Assembly (NCBI GenBank): GCA_028279345.1
Contig: JANQNY010000058.1
Coordinates: 1 to 55,455 of the forward strand
DNA length: 55,455 bases
Source: Geminicoccaceae bacterium
GTDB lineage: Bacteria > Pseudomonadota > Alphaproteobacteria > Geminicoccales > Geminicoccaceae
Direction of reading: 5' to 3'
In this document: piece by piece, positions 16,620 through 25,487 of the stretch
How the letters are laid out: every line of letters starts with the position of its first letter
How positions within the stretch are numbered: the first letter of the stretch is position 1
Program-made: the position numbers and the translations under genes
The notes under the pieces: generated by a model
Database searches by the model: none
Told to the model about the DNA's origin: nothing
The model's input: only the letters and a program-made list of their open reading frames with translations

Positions 16620-16819
16620 GCAACCCTCCGTGACTTATGTGATTGATCATGCACAACTTGTTTGGAATCGCAAGCATTGCCGCGCTGAAATCAAGCTTGA
16701 AGTTTTACTTCAGTTCTCAAGCGTTCGGCTGGAGTTCTTGCAAAAGCAGGGAAAAACCTGGGGCCAGAGGTTCCACCGATCCCAAAATCTTGCGCAAGTT
16801 AAAGTCAGGATTTCAGAGG
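16620..16819. other. AT-richer gap between surE and M23 gene
   Basis: Two hundred bases without a credible gene, visibly lower in GC than the flanks. It contains a small hairpin TGAAGT-ttt-ACTTCA at about 16699-16713. It probably carries the promoter of the M23 gene. In many alphaproteobacteria a pcm (protein isoaspartyl methyltransferase) gene lies at this place, and I see no trace of it. Confidence 0.4.
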
Positions 16820-17590
16820 CTAGCTCAAGTCGTTGAGAAGCCTGTCTAATTCGGGAAAGTGCGTCATATCGAGATGGATGGGCGTAACGCTGATCCAGCC
16901 ACGCCGCACGACGCCCCGGTCCGTCGCCTCGTCGTCGCCCTCGTCAAACTTGAGGCCGCCGATCCAGACATAGGGCTCGCCGCGCGGGTCGATCCGCTCG
17001 ACAATGTGGTCGCCGAGCTTCGAGCGCCCCTGCGCGACAACCTTGTGGCCTTGCACCGAGGCGGCAACGCGGTCCGGAAAGTTGACGTTGATGAGGACCC
17101 CCTTGGCCCAGCCGGCCCGCCAGAGCTGCCTGACGATGTCCGGCGCGTACCGCTCGGCCGTCGCCCACTTGACCGGGTGGCCGTTGCGGTAGGCCTGGCT
17201 GAAGGCGATCGCCGGCACGTCCAAGAGCGTCGCCTCCATCGCCGCGGCGATGGTCCCCGAATAGGTCACGTCCTCACCCAGATTGGCGCCACGATTGACG
17301 CCCGAGAGAACGAGGTCGACCGGCTCCTGGAGCAGCCATTGCAACGCGAGCAGCACGCAGTCGGTAGGCGTGCCATCCACCGAGTAGCGTCGTTCGCTAA
17401 GCTGCTCGACGCGGAGTGGGCGCTTGATGGTGAGCGAGTGCCCGGCACCCGAGTGATTGATCTCCGGCGCCACCGTCCAGACCTCGTCCGCCAGTTGATG
17501 CGCCATCGCCTCCAGCACCTTGAGGCCCGGTGCATGGATGCCGTCGTCGTTGGTCACGAGGATGCGCCGCAGCGGCCTCGAGGCGCTCAT
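16820..17590 (-). CDS. surE: 5'-nucleotidase SurE
   Basis: Cytoplasmic metal-dependent nucleotidase/polyphosphatase of 256 aa. The ATG at 17590 overlaps the serS stop as ATGA and begins just before the conserved [14 protein letters not shown], with metal-binding Asp15 and Asp16. The other ligand segments are visible: [10 protein letters not shown] at 45-54 (Ser47) and [11 protein letters not shown] near 101-111. It is thought to act on nucleoside monophosphates under stress. It is cotranscribed with serS. Confidence 0.95.
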   Translation of the reverse strand: MSASRPLRRILVTNDDGIHAPGLKVLEAMAHQLADEVWTVAPEINHSGAGHSLTIKRPLRVEQLSERRYSVDGTPTDCVLLALQWLLQEPVDLVLSGVNRGANLGEDVTYSGTIAAAMEATLLDVPAIAFSQAYRNGHPVKWATAERYAPDIVRQLWRAGWAKGVLINVNFPDRVAASVQGHKVVAQGRSKLGDHIVERIDPRGEPYVWIGGLKFDEGDDEATDRGVVRRGWISVTPIHLDMTHFPELDRLLNDLS

Positions 17591-18858
17591 GCGGGCGTGA
17601 GCCGGTTCAGACCGTCGAGGTAAGGGCTCAGTGCTTCGGGTATGCCGACACCGCCGTCCTCCTCCTGGTAGTTCTCCAGAACGGCCACCAGCGTCCTGCC
17701 GACCGCCAGGCCCGAACCGTTGAGCGTATGCACGAAGCGGGTCTCGCGCTGGCCCACTGGCCTGGAGCGCGCGTTCATGCGCCGCGCCTGATAGTCGCCG
17801 CAATTGGAGCAGCTCGAAATCTCGCGATAGGCATTCTGCCCCGGCAGCCACACTTCGAGGTCGTAGGTCTTCATCGCCGTGGCACCGAGGTCACCACTGC
17901 AGAGGCTGACGACGCGATACGGCAGCTCGAGGCGCTTCAGAGCCTCCTCGGCGCAGGCGGTCATCCGCTCGTGCTCGTCCGCCGATTGCTCGGGCGTCGT
18001 AATGCTCACCAGCTCAACCTTGGGGAATTGGTGCACGCGGATCATGCCGCGCGTGTCGCGACCGGCAGAACCCGCCTCCGAGCGGAACGAGGGGCTCAGC
18101 GCCGTGTAGCGCAAGGGAAGATCGGCCTCGTCCAGGATCTCGTCGGCGACAAGGTTGGTGAGCGGCACCTCGGCGGTGGGAATGAGCCAGTGGCCAGTCG
18201 TCGTCTGGAAGAGGTCGTCCGCAAACTTCGGCAGCTGGCCCGTACCGAACACGGCGTTGTCACGGACCAGAAGCGGCACGTCGACCTCGCGATACCCTGC
18301 CTCGCGCGTCTGCAGGTCCAGAAAGAACTGACCGATGGCGCGCTGCAGCCGTGCGACCGGTCCAATACCCAAGACGAAGCGCGCACCCGACATCCGCGCC
18401 GCACGGTCGAAGTCTAGGCCCAAGCCGGCGCCGACATCGACATGGTCCTTGACGGCGAAGGTGAAGGCCCGCGGCTCCCCCCAACGCCGAACCTCGACAT
18501 TGCCGCTCTCGTCGTCACCGTCGGGCACGTCGTCGGCGACCCGATTGGGCAGGCCCGCGAGGTCAGCTTCGAGCTGCTCGGCAAGCCGACGCTCACGCTC
18601 GCGGTCTTTCTGGATTGCGTGCTTGAGTTCGGCCACCCGCGCCATAGCTGGGCCCGCGTCGCCGCCCGCACGCTTCAGCTCGCCGATCTCCTTGGATGCC
18701 GCGTTGCGCTCAGCCTCGCGCTGTTGCAACGCGGTCAAGATCGCCCGACGTTCCGCATCGACCGCGAGCAGCGCTTGCGAGGCGGGCGGCGCGCCGCGGC
18801 GCGCGAGTGCACGGTCGAAACCGACCGGGTCGTCGCGGATCAGCTTGATATCGTGCAC
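17587..18858 (-). CDS. serS: Serine--tRNA ligase
   Basis: Class II aminoacyl-tRNA synthetase (423 aa, normal length). The N-terminal coiled coil that grips tRNA-Ser spans about 25-105. Motif 2 is [15 protein letters not shown] at about 265-279, with [10 protein letters not shown] after it. The [19 protein letters not shown] segment and the C-terminal motif 3 ([20 protein letters not shown]) are present. It precedes surE with an ATGA overlap and follows tatC after 67 nt. Confidence 0.97.
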   Translation of the reverse strand: MHDIKLIRDDPVGFDRALARRGAPPASQALLAVDAERRAILTALQQREAERNAASKEIGELKRAGGDAGPAMARVAELKHAIQKDRERERRLAEQLEADLAGLPNRVADDVPDGDDESGNVEVRRWGEPRAFTFAVKDHVDVGAGLGLDFDRAARMSGARFVLGIGPVARLQRAIGQFFLDLQTREAGYREVDVPLLVRDNAVFGTGQLPKFADDLFQTTTGHWLIPTAEVPLTNLVADEILDEADLPLRYTALSPSFRSEAGSAGRDTRGMIRVHQFPKVELVSITTPEQSADEHERMTACAEEALKRLELPYRVVSLCSGDLGATAMKTYDLEVWLPGQNAYREISSCSNCGDYQARRMNARSRPVGQRETRFVHTLNGSGLAVGRTLVAVLENYQEEDGGVGIPEALSPYLDGLNRLTPA

Positions 18859-18925
18859 GGCAGGTCCGGCGGCAGCAGGCGTCGTCGCGGAACCCTAGTC
18901 GTCACGGTAAGGGTGGACAATCGCC

Positions 18926-19744
18926 TCACTCGCGCGGCTCTTCGGCACTGGGAGCATCGGTTTCCGTCGACTCCTCAGCCTCAGCCTCCGCGCGGCGGCG
19001 CTCGACGATGCGCACGCACCAGATCGAGATCTCGTAGAGCAGCAATATGGGTAGGCCCAGACCCACCTGGCTGATGATGTCGGGCGGCGTCAGCAGCGCG
19101 GCAACCACGAAGGTCAGAATGATGGCGTATTTCCGGTTGCGGGCGAGCTGTTCGGAGGTCACCAGCCCGACCCGCCCCATCAGCGTGAGGGCCACCGGCA
19201 GCTGGAAGCAGAGGCCGAACGCGAAGATGAGCTTCATCACCAGATCGAGATACTCGCTCACGCGCGCCTCGAGCTGGATGGGCAAGCTCCCGTCCACACC
19301 AGACGTCTCAAAGCTCAAGAAAAACTGCCAAGCCAGCGGAAAAATGAGATAGTAGACCGTTGCCCCACCCAAAAAGAACAGCACAGGCGTCGCCACCAGG
19401 AACGGCATAAAGGCCTGCTTCTCCTGCTTGTAGAGGCCAGGCGCGATGAACATCCACAGCTGCGTCGCGACGAATGGGAAGGTAATGAAGAGACCTGCAA
19501 AGAAAGCGACCTTGATATAAGTGAAGAAGGCCTCAGCCAGGCCCGTATAGATCATGCGGCGGCCGGTTTCTCCTTCGTAGATATCGGCGAGCGGCTGGAC
19601 CAAGAAGGCGTAGATTTGTTCGGCGAACAGATAGCAGACGAGAAAGCCCAAGAATATCGCGGCGACAGAGTACATGAGCCGGTTGCGCAGCTCGACGAGA
19701 TGATCGAGCAGCGGCATCTCGCGATCGTCGATATCCTTCAGCAA
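18926..19744 (-). CDS. tatC: Twin-arginine translocase subunit TatC
   Basis: Core receptor of the Tat pathway for folded proteins, in the inner membrane (272 aa from a TTG at 19744; an in-frame ATG nine codons later is possible). It shows the family start MPLLDHLVELRNRL with the conserved Glu that contacts the signal peptide, and six hydrophobic segments up to about residue 235. FVATQLWMFIAPGLYKQEK is also typical. The acidic tail is variable. It forms an operon with tatB and tatA upstream. Confidence 0.95.
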   Translation of the reverse strand: MLKDIDDREMPLLDHLVELRNRLMYSVAAIFLGFLVCYLFAEQIYAFLVQPLADIYEGETGRRMIYTGLAEAFFTYIKVAFFAGLFITFPFVATQLWMFIAPGLYKQEKQAFMPFLVATPVLFFLGGATVYYLIFPLAWQFFLSFETSGVDGSLPIQLEARVSEYLDLVMKLIFAFGLCFQLPVALTLMGRVGLVTSEQLARNRKYAIILTFVVAALLTPPDIISQVGLGLPILLLYEISIWCVRIVERRRAEAEAEESTETDAPSAEEPRE

Positions 19745-19757
19745 GCGCGGGGTTCTC

Positions 19758-20177
19758 TCAACGCTTGGCCGACGACGCGCGCTGCGCTGTGGCGCCCGCG
19801 TCCTCGGCGGCGGCCGTGGCCTTCTCCGGCGACGTGCGGCGAGCCGGCTCGTCCACGTCGCCCTCGACCCCGTCGGCGCCGTCGATGTCGAAGGCGGACT
19901 TCAGTTCGCCAGTGGGATCCACCGCACGCTCGACCGTCTTGTCGATCCGCGTCCGGCGCAATTCCCGATTGGCCTCGTCGAGCTGCTTCTTCATCTCGTC
20001 GAGCTCGGTCTCGCGCGCCATGTCCTCGAGCGCGCGCTGAAACTCGCGCGAAAGCGAGCGCGCCTTGCCCACCCAGCGGCCCAGGTCGCGAGCCAGCTTG
20101 GGCAGCTCCTTGGGTCCGAGGACGAGCAGCGCCACTAGGAGCACAATCGCCATCTCGGACCACCCGAGACTCAACAC
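19758..20177 (-). CDS. tatB: Sec-independent translocase subunit TatB
   Basis: Single-span membrane protein of 139 aa that pairs with TatC as receptor. The N-terminus MLSLGWSEMAIVLLVALLVLGPKELPKLARDLG is classic, with the LGPKELP hinge at about 21-27. It is followed by an amphipathic helix and a charged, low-complexity tail to residue 139. It lies 13 nt before tatC and 35 nt after tatA. Confidence 0.95.
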   Translation of the reverse strand: MLSLGWSEMAIVLLVALLVLGPKELPKLARDLGRWVGKARSLSREFQRALEDMARETELDEMKKQLDEANRELRRTRIDKTVERAVDPTGELKSAFDIDGADGVEGDVDEPARRTSPEKATAAAEDAGATAQRASSAKR

Positions 20178-20212
20178 GCGGCTCTCCTCCGCCGACGCCG
20201 CCTATGCCGCCG

Positions 20213-20446
20213 TCAGCTCTTGACCGTCTCGTCCTTGCGCTCGGTCTGCTCCACCTGGTCACTCGCGTCCTGCGCGATCGACTTCGTCGTGCCGTCGTCC
20301 TTGCCGTCCTCGTCCTCACGCATGCCTTTGCGGAAGTTCTTCACGCCGGCAGCGACGTCGCCCATGACTTTCGGGAGCTTCCCCGCGCCAAAGACGATGA
20401 GGACGATCAACAAGATCAGCACCACCTGCCAGATGCCGATACTCAT
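20213..20446 (-). CDS. tatA: Sec-independent translocase subunit TatA
   Basis: Pore-forming Tat component of 77 aa. It has the short N-terminal helix (MSIGIWQVVLILLIVLIVFG), the FGAGKLP hinge at about 19-25, the GDVAAGVKNFRKGM amphipathic helix and an acidic tail. GGAG lies about 12 nt before the ATG at 20446. It opens the tatABC-serS-surE unit. Confidence 0.96.
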   Translation of the reverse strand: MSIGIWQVVLILLIVLIVFGAGKLPKVMGDVAAGVKNFRKGMREDEDGKDDGTTKSIAQDASDQVEQTERKDETVKS

Positions 20447-20537
20447 GGTTCTGTCTCCGTGATGCGGGAGGAGCCCCGCCTAAGCGCGTCGGCCGGACCC
20501 TCGCAGATTTGCCGGACCGCCGCAACGGGCGGTGCCG

Positions 20538-21626
20538 TCAGCCGCCCACGAAGACGAAGATCTGTGCGCTGTCGACCGCCAAGGCAACATCGTCGCCAAC
20601 CGCGATCCTGACCCCGGTCGGCAGATGCGTCTTGATGGTCCAGCCGCCATCGAGCACCAGCTCCGCAAAGCGCAGAGGGCCGACATCGCGCACGCCCTGC
20701 ACACGAGCGGAGATGCCTGCTGCTGCAGGCGCGAGCCGCGTCGCCTCGGGCCGGACCACCACGTCGACGGCCGTGCCGTCAGGGAGGTCCGGACGCGCCA
20801 CCGGGCCCAGCGGCGTGGACACCTCTCCGCCGACCGCCCAGCCCTTGAACCTGTTGGCGTCGCCGAAGAAGCTGCAAACGAACAAGTCCTGCGGGTGCGC
20901 ATAGAGTTCGCCGGGTGTGCCAGACTGCACGAGACGCCCGTCGCGCATGACATGCACCCGATCGGCGGCACCGAGCGCCTCGTCCGCGTCGTGCGTCACG
21001 AGGACCGTGGGCGTGCCGGTCTCGCGCAACAGCGCCAGGACGAGGTTGCGCAGATCGGCGCGGAGGTGCGTGTCGAGGTTCGAGAAGGCCTCGTCGAGCA
21101 GCATGAGGCATGGGTTCGGCGCCAACGCGCGGGCCAACGCCACGCGCTGCTGCTCCCCGCCCGAAAGCTGATGCGGGTACCGGTCGCCATGCCCCGGCAG
21201 CCCCACCCGCTCGAGCCAGGCGTCGACCCGCGCCTCGCGCTCGCGCCGACCCAGACGTCCGAGCCCGAAGCTGATGTTGCGGCGGACCGTGAGGTGCGGA
21301 AAGAGTGCATAGTCCTGGAACATGAGCCCCACATGGCGCTCTTCCGGCGGTATTGACGTTCGCGCATCGGCGACGGTTCGACCGCAGATCGCAATGGAGC
21401 CGGCCTGCAGGGGTTCGAGCCCGGCGATGAGCCGGAGGGTCGTCGATTTGCCGCAGCCCGACGGCCCGACCAGGGCATGGACCTCGCCCGCGCCGACCAC
21501 GAGATCGACGCCGTCGACGACCAGATTGCGGCCGAGCCGATGCGCGAGGCCCTCGACCGAAAGCGCCCCGTGCGCCGGTCGCAATGCCTCCATCGCCAAG
21601 TCCGTAGGTGCGAGTGCGGTTGCCAT
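20538..21626 (-). CDS. ABC transporter ATP-binding protein, FbpC/PotA type, without partner genes
   Basis: ATPase of an Fe(III)/polyamine-type importer (362 aa). The ATG at 21626 is chosen because AGGAGG lies at ideal distance; an earlier in-frame ATG at 21641 overlaps that SD. Motifs are Walker A GPSGCGKST at about 54-62, signature QLSGGEQQRVALARAL, Walker B MLLDEAFSNLD, His in VLVTHDADEAL, and a TOBE-type C-terminal domain. No permease or binding-protein gene is beside it: it sits alone between scpB and tatA. It could serve a transporter encoded elsewhere. Confidence 0.88.
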   Translation of the reverse strand: MATALAPTDLAMEALRPAHGALSVEGLAHRLGRNLVVDGVDLVVGAGEVHALVGPSGCGKSTTLRLIAGLEPLQAGSIAICGRTVADARTSIPPEERHVGLMFQDYALFPHLTVRRNISFGLGRLGRREREARVDAWLERVGLPGHGDRYPHQLSGGEQQRVALARALAPNPCLMLLDEAFSNLDTHLRADLRNLVLALLRETGTPTVLVTHDADEALGAADRVHVMRDGRLVQSGTPGELYAHPQDLFVCSFFGDANRFKGWAVGGEVSTPLGPVARPDLPDGTAVDVVVRPEATRLAPAAAGISARVQGVRDVGPLRFAELVLDGGWTIKTHLPTGVRIAVGDDVALAVDSAQIFVFVGG

Positions 21627-21715
21627 GCATCCTCCTTGCACCTCAGCTAAGGAACGCGGCTACCGGCGTCAAGTTCAGCCAAATGGCGTGTCGCCGAAGG
21701 GCATTTTAGAACCGT

Positions 21716-22363
21716 TCAATTCTTATCGTTCATCAAGTCGTGGCTGTCAGAGGCCGTGTCTGTATCGTCGTTCGTTGCCATTTGAGCCTCTGGAGCGGCC
21801 GGTTGCTCTTGCACGTCAGCGGCGTCGAACAGTCCGGTTGCTACCAACTCTTCGACGCGCGGCAAGTCGTCGAGTGCCGCAAGGTCGAAATGATCGAGAA
21901 AGGCGGGCGTGGTCACCCAAGTGACGGGGCGCCCAGGAACGGGCTTTCGCCCCCGCGGACGCACCCAGCCCGTCTCGACGAGGAGATCGAGCGTGCCGCG
22001 GCTGACGCTGACGCCGCGAATCTGCTCTATCTCGGCGCGCGTCACGGGCTGCCGGTAGGCGATGATCGCCAGCGTCTCCAGTGCCGCCTGCGAGAGCTGC
22101 TTCGGGCGAACCTGCAGCCTTTGCAGGTTGGACGCCAGGTCGGGCGCGGTCCGCAGCGCCCAGCGGCCGTCGTGCACCTCGAGCTGGACACCTCGCCCGG
22201 CATACTCGGTCTGCAACTCTCGAAGGAGTGGACGCACCGCCACCGGCGTCGGCATGAACGCTTGGATCTCCGCTTCGGTCAGCGGACCCGGGGCGGCGAA
22301 CAGCAGAGCCTCGACGAGGCGGCGCGGCTCTTTGGGCAGGGTATGGGAACTGCTGTCGGTCAT
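21716..22363 (-). CDS. scpB: Segregation and condensation protein B
   Basis: ScpB, the winged-helix kite subunit of the Smc-ScpAB condensin (215 aa). The family core is clear: RRLVEALLFAAPGPLTEAEI near 14-33, LSQAALETLAIIAYRQPVTRAEIEQIRGV at about 90-118, split over helix and wing, and the GRPVTWVTTPAFLDHFDL segment. A disordered acidic tail of about 40 residues follows. Its start overlaps the scpA stop as ATGA. Confidence 0.95.
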   Translation of the reverse strand: MTDSSSHTLPKEPRRLVEALLFAAPGPLTEAEIQAFMPTPVAVRPLLRELQTEYAGRGVQLEVHDGRWALRTAPDLASNLQRLQVRPKQLSQAALETLAIIAYRQPVTRAEIEQIRGVSVSRGTLDLLVETGWVRPRGRKPVPGRPVTWVTTPAFLDHFDLAALDDLPRVEELVATGLFDAADVQEQPAAPEAQMATNDDTDTASDSHDLMNDKN

Positions 22364-23124
22364 CGGCCACGCAGGAAGAGAGGGTCAAAGGGTGCCGTCT
22401 GCCGCAGCTCGGCCTCACCGATGCGGGCGAGTTCGAGGGCGGCGGCAAAGCCCGACGCGAGCGCCGAGCGCTGCAGCGCCGGGCCAAGCCGGTCAAGAGG
22501 CAGCGCCGCCTCTAGCCGCTGCCACGCCGGCGAGGCGGCAAGCTGCTCGCGCAGTGCGTCGCGCGCCACATCGATCGGAACCGCCTGGCTACGGTTGAAG
22601 AGAAGGCGCCGGCTGCGGCTACGACGTACCACCGCCGCGTAGGCGCGCAAGAGATCGGCGAAGCTCGCCTCGTAGCCGTCGATCGTCGTGGTCGACAAGC
22701 CCTCCGGAACGCCACGCGGCAGTCGCTCGACGCCAAGCCGCGGCCGCTCGGTGAGCCTGACCACCGCGCCGCGGATCGCTTCCAGGCGTTGCAGGCGCTG
22801 CGTCAACGCCTCGGCAAGGGCCTGCGCCTCAAGTGCCTCGGGCGCGCTCGGCTGCGGCAGCAGGAGCCGCGACTTGAGGTAGGCAAGCCACGCGGCAGTG
22901 ACGAGGTGATCGGCGGCGAGGTCGAGGCGGCGGGCGAGCGCATCCTCCAAGAAGGCGAGGTACTGCTCGACGAGGTCGAGGATCGAGATCTTGGTCAGGT
23001 CGACCTGTTGCTTGCGGGCGAGGCCGAGCAGCACATCCAGCGGACCAGCGAAACCGTCGACGGCGACCACCAGCGCGTCCGGGTCGGGCATGTCCGCCGC
23101 CGAGACCTGATCCTGCTCGCTCAC
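22360..23124 (-). CDS. scpA: Segregation and condensation protein A
   Basis: ScpA, the kleisin that bridges the Smc heads (254 aa). The N-terminal VAVDGFAGPLDVLLGLARKQQVDL (about 20-43) and ISILDLVEQYLAFLEDA are diagnostic, with AAWLAYLKSRLLLP after them. The C-terminal winged-helix region spans about 170-235. It overlaps both neighbours by ATGA: the M50 peptidase gene upstream and scpB downstream, so it is tightly coupled in translation. Smc itself is encoded at 40260-44309. Confidence 0.95.
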   Translation of the reverse strand: MSEQDQVSAADMPDPDALVVAVDGFAGPLDVLLGLARKQQVDLTKISILDLVEQYLAFLEDALARRLDLAADHLVTAAWLAYLKSRLLLPQPSAPEALEAQALAEALTQRLQRLEAIRGAVVRLTERPRLGVERLPRGVPEGLSTTTIDGYEASFADLLRAYAAVVRRSRSRRLLFNRSQAVPIDVARDALREQLAASPAWQRLEAALPLDRLGPALQRSALASGFAAALELARIGEAELRQTAPFDPLFLRGR

Positions 23125-23828
23125 AGCAGCAGCATCTCGAGCTGCCTGCCGCTCAGCGGGCTCACCACCGCGAGCGCGTGCACCGCCGGCTGCAGAACGC
23201 CGAAGACGAAGCCGGCGACCGGGTTGAAGCTCCAGCCGAGTTCGCGGGCGACCGGCGGCACCACGAACAGGAGGAGCAAAAGCAGCGGCACGCCGAGCAG
23301 GTCGAGTCGTCCTAGGCGCCTCGCCGGTATGCCGAACAGCGCGCCAAGAATGCGGCTGCCGTCCAGGGGCGGCAGCGGAAAGAGATTGAAGATCGCGAGT
23401 ACGAGATTGATCATGATGGCGTTGATCAGGTTGGCGAGGAGCCAGTCGCCGACCTGGCCCTCAAGCCAAGAAGCCGGCAGCAGCAGCCAAGTACAGAGCA
23501 CCGCGAGCACGAGATTGCAGGCGGGTCCAGCCGCGGCGACCAGCGCCATGTCGCGCCGCGGGTGCCGGAGGCGGTCGAAGGCAACCGGCACGGGCTTCGC
23601 CCAACCGAAGACGACCGGCGAGAAGAGGAGCAGCAGGCCCGGCAGCGCGAGCGTACCGATCGGGTCAATGTGCCTCACCGGGTTGAGCGACACCCGATCG
23701 AGCCTGCGTGCGGTGTCGTCACCGAGGCGATCCGCCACCAGCGCGTGGCTTGCTTCGTGAAAGGTGATGGCGCTGATGATCGGCAGCACCCACACCGAAA
23801 GGGCATGGCCGATCCCTGCTAGATCCAA
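23121..23828 (-). CDS. Site-2 protease family membrane metallopeptidase (M50)
   Basis: Polytopic intramembrane zinc peptidase (235 aa). The TTG at 23828 is chosen because it has a good SD (GGAGGA) and gives the short N-terminus of the M50B group; the longer frame reads into nagZ sequence. The active site is HEASH at 24-28 with Glu25, and the third ligand lies in LPPLDGSRIL in the second half. Four to six hydrophobic segments are visible. Substrates are unknown. It stands 25 nt after nagZ and overlaps scpA by ATGA, so it is part of the same operon. Confidence 0.88.
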   Translation of the reverse strand: MDLAGIGHALSVWVLPIISAITFHEASHALVADRLGDDTARRLDRVSLNPVRHIDPIGTLALPGLLLLFSPVVFGWAKPVPVAFDRLRHPRRDMALVAAAGPACNLVLAVLCTWLLLPASWLEGQVGDWLLANLINAIMINLVLAIFNLFPLPPLDGSRILGALFGIPARRLGRLDLLGVPLLLLLLFVVPPVARELGWSFNPVAGFVFGVLQPAVHALAVVSPLSGRQLEMLLL

Positions 23829-23853
23829 AGCAATCCTCCGAGGCGCAAAGCCC

Positions 23854-24864
23854 TCAGCCGGCCAGTTCGCCGACGAGCGCGTCAAGCCGCGCCGGATCGT
23901 CGTGGTGGCGGGCTCCCGAAAGGCGAGCGCGCGCACAGGTGAAGCGCTCTAACGCTGCTTCGCTCATGGGCGGAGCCGCGTCCAGCGCCGCGACGAGATC
24001 CGCGCGTACGCCGTTGCATTGAAGCGCGATGTCGCACCCCGCCCCTAGCACCGCCAGCACGCGTTCGCCGACAGTACCAGAGAGCGCGCCCATATCGACA
24101 TCGTCCGAGACCAAGAAGCCGGTGCAGCCTAGCCGGTCGCGCACGAGTTGGACGGCCTTCCGGGAGCAACTTGCAGGCCGCTCCGGATCGATCGCATCGT
24201 AGACCACATGCGCCATCATCACCGCCGGCGCCGTTGCGAGATCGCGGAAAGGCTGGAAGTCCGCGTCATCGAGAACCCGCAGCGGGGCCGCCACCCGCGG
24301 CAGCTCGAGATGCGGATCGACGCGCGCGCGCCCATGGCCCGGCGCATGCTTTACGATCGGCACGACGCGACCCGCGAGGAAGCCGTCCAGCGCCGCACGT
24401 CCTAACGCGGTGACCCGAGCGGGGTCGCCGCTGTAGGCTCGATCGCCGATAGCGGCGTGCGTTTCGTCGAGCGCCAGATCGAGCACCGGCGCGCATACCC
24501 AGTCGATGCCGACAGCGACGAGGTCGCGGGCGATCGCCAGAGCTACCAGGCGCGCCGCCTCCAGGCCCACCTCTGGATCGGTATCCGCCAATGCGCCCAG
24601 GTGCCCGGCGGGCGGATAGGCGCGCCACGACGGCGGCCCCAGACGCTGCACGCGCCCGCCCTCTTGATCGACGAGCACAGGCGCATCGTCGCGACCGAGT
24701 GCTGCGCGCACGTCTGCCGTCAGCCGTTCGAGTTGCGCGGGTGCCTCGACATTTCGCTTGAAGAGGATGACCCCAAGCGGCTGGTGGCGCTCAAGGAGCC
24801 ATGCTTCTTCCGGATCGAGTTCGGTCCCGGCGATACCGACAACGACCGCGCGCGGCGGCGTCAT
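23854..24864 (-). CDS. nagZ: Beta-N-acetylhexosaminidase NagZ
   Basis: Cytoplasmic family 3 glycosidase (336 aa) that removes GlcNAc from anhydromuropeptides during peptidoglycan recycling. The ATG at 24864 overlaps the SPOR gene stop as ATGA. Visible are VDQEGGRVQRL near 65-75, the general-acid loop KHAPGHGRARVDPHLELP (usual form KHFPGHG) near 171-188, and the nucleophile Asp in VSDDVDMGAL near 243-252. In many bacteria its product controls AmpC induction, but no ampR/ampC is seen here. Confidence 0.93.
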   Translation of the reverse strand: MTPPRAVVVGIAGTELDPEEAWLLERHQPLGVILFKRNVEAPAQLERLTADVRAALGRDDAPVLVDQEGGRVQRLGPPSWRAYPPAGHLGALADTDPEVGLEAARLVALAIARDLVAVGIDWVCAPVLDLALDETHAAIGDRAYSGDPARVTALGRAALDGFLAGRVVPIVKHAPGHGRARVDPHLELPRVAAPLRVLDDADFQPFRDLATAPAVMMAHVVYDAIDPERPASCSRKAVQLVRDRLGCTGFLVSDDVDMGALSGTVGERVLAVLGAGCDIALQCNGVRADLVAALDAAPPMSEAALERFTCARARLSGARHHDDPARLDALVGELAG

Positions 24865-25451
24865 CCCGGCGCCCGCACGACGAAGCACTCGCCGCCCGCC
24901 GCCTCCACGCGCTGGCAGCGCGCGGCGGCTTCGTCCTCACCCGCCAGAGGTCCCGCCTGGACACGCACGAGGACCCCCTGCTCGCTCGAAAACACCTGAA
25001 AGCGCGGCGAGAGATCGGCCAAGATCGCCTCATACCGCGCCCTGAGGTCGTCGAACGCGTCGTGCTCTTCGCCCGGGCGGACCGCGGCGAGTTGGATGCG
25101 AAAATCGACCGGCGTAGCGTCACTCGGCGCCTCGGCCAACGCGGCGCGCAGCTCCTCGACCCGTTCCTCCCGGGCCGTCTCGGCCGCGCGGCCGGCGTCA
25201 AGGCCATCGCGTGCGCGGCCAGCCGCTTCGTTGGGCGCATCGCCCTCGACCAGGAGGTTGAGGACGGTCGACGAGGGGACCGAAGCGCCCGGCGGCGGCA
25301 GCTCGACGCTGTCCTTGATGGGCTCGTTGCCGGCTGCGATGACGGGCATCTCCCCCTGCCGGGGCGCGCCATCCAGCGCCGCCGCAATGACCAGCGCGAA
25401 GACGCCGAAGACCGATGCCGTCCAAAGCCAACGCCACATGCCGCCAATCAA
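24861..25451 (-). CDS. SPOR domain membrane protein
   Basis: Bitopic protein of 196 aa. A short cytoplasmic start is followed by one membrane helix at about 6-25, a linker of about 90 residues, and a C-terminal SPOR domain at about 114-193 (DFRIQLAAVRPGEEHDAFDDL...GVLVRVQAGPLAGEDEAAARC). SPOR domains bind peptide-free glycan strands at division sites, so an envelope or division role is likely. The gene lies between argS (36 nt) and nagZ (ATGA overlap), its common place in alphaproteobacteria. Confidence 0.88.
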   Translation of the reverse strand: MIGGMWRWLWTASVFGVFALVIAAALDGAPRQGEMPVIAAGNEPIKDSVELPPPGASVPSSTVLNLLVEGDAPNEAAGRARDGLDAGRAAETAREERVEELRAALAEAPSDATPVDFRIQLAAVRPGEEHDAFDDLRARYEAILADLSPRFQVFSSEQGVLVRVQAGPLAGEDEAAARCQRVEAAGGECFVVRAPG

Positions 25452-25487
25452 GCGCCTGCTCCTCTCGCAATGTCTCAGGAGCGCACT

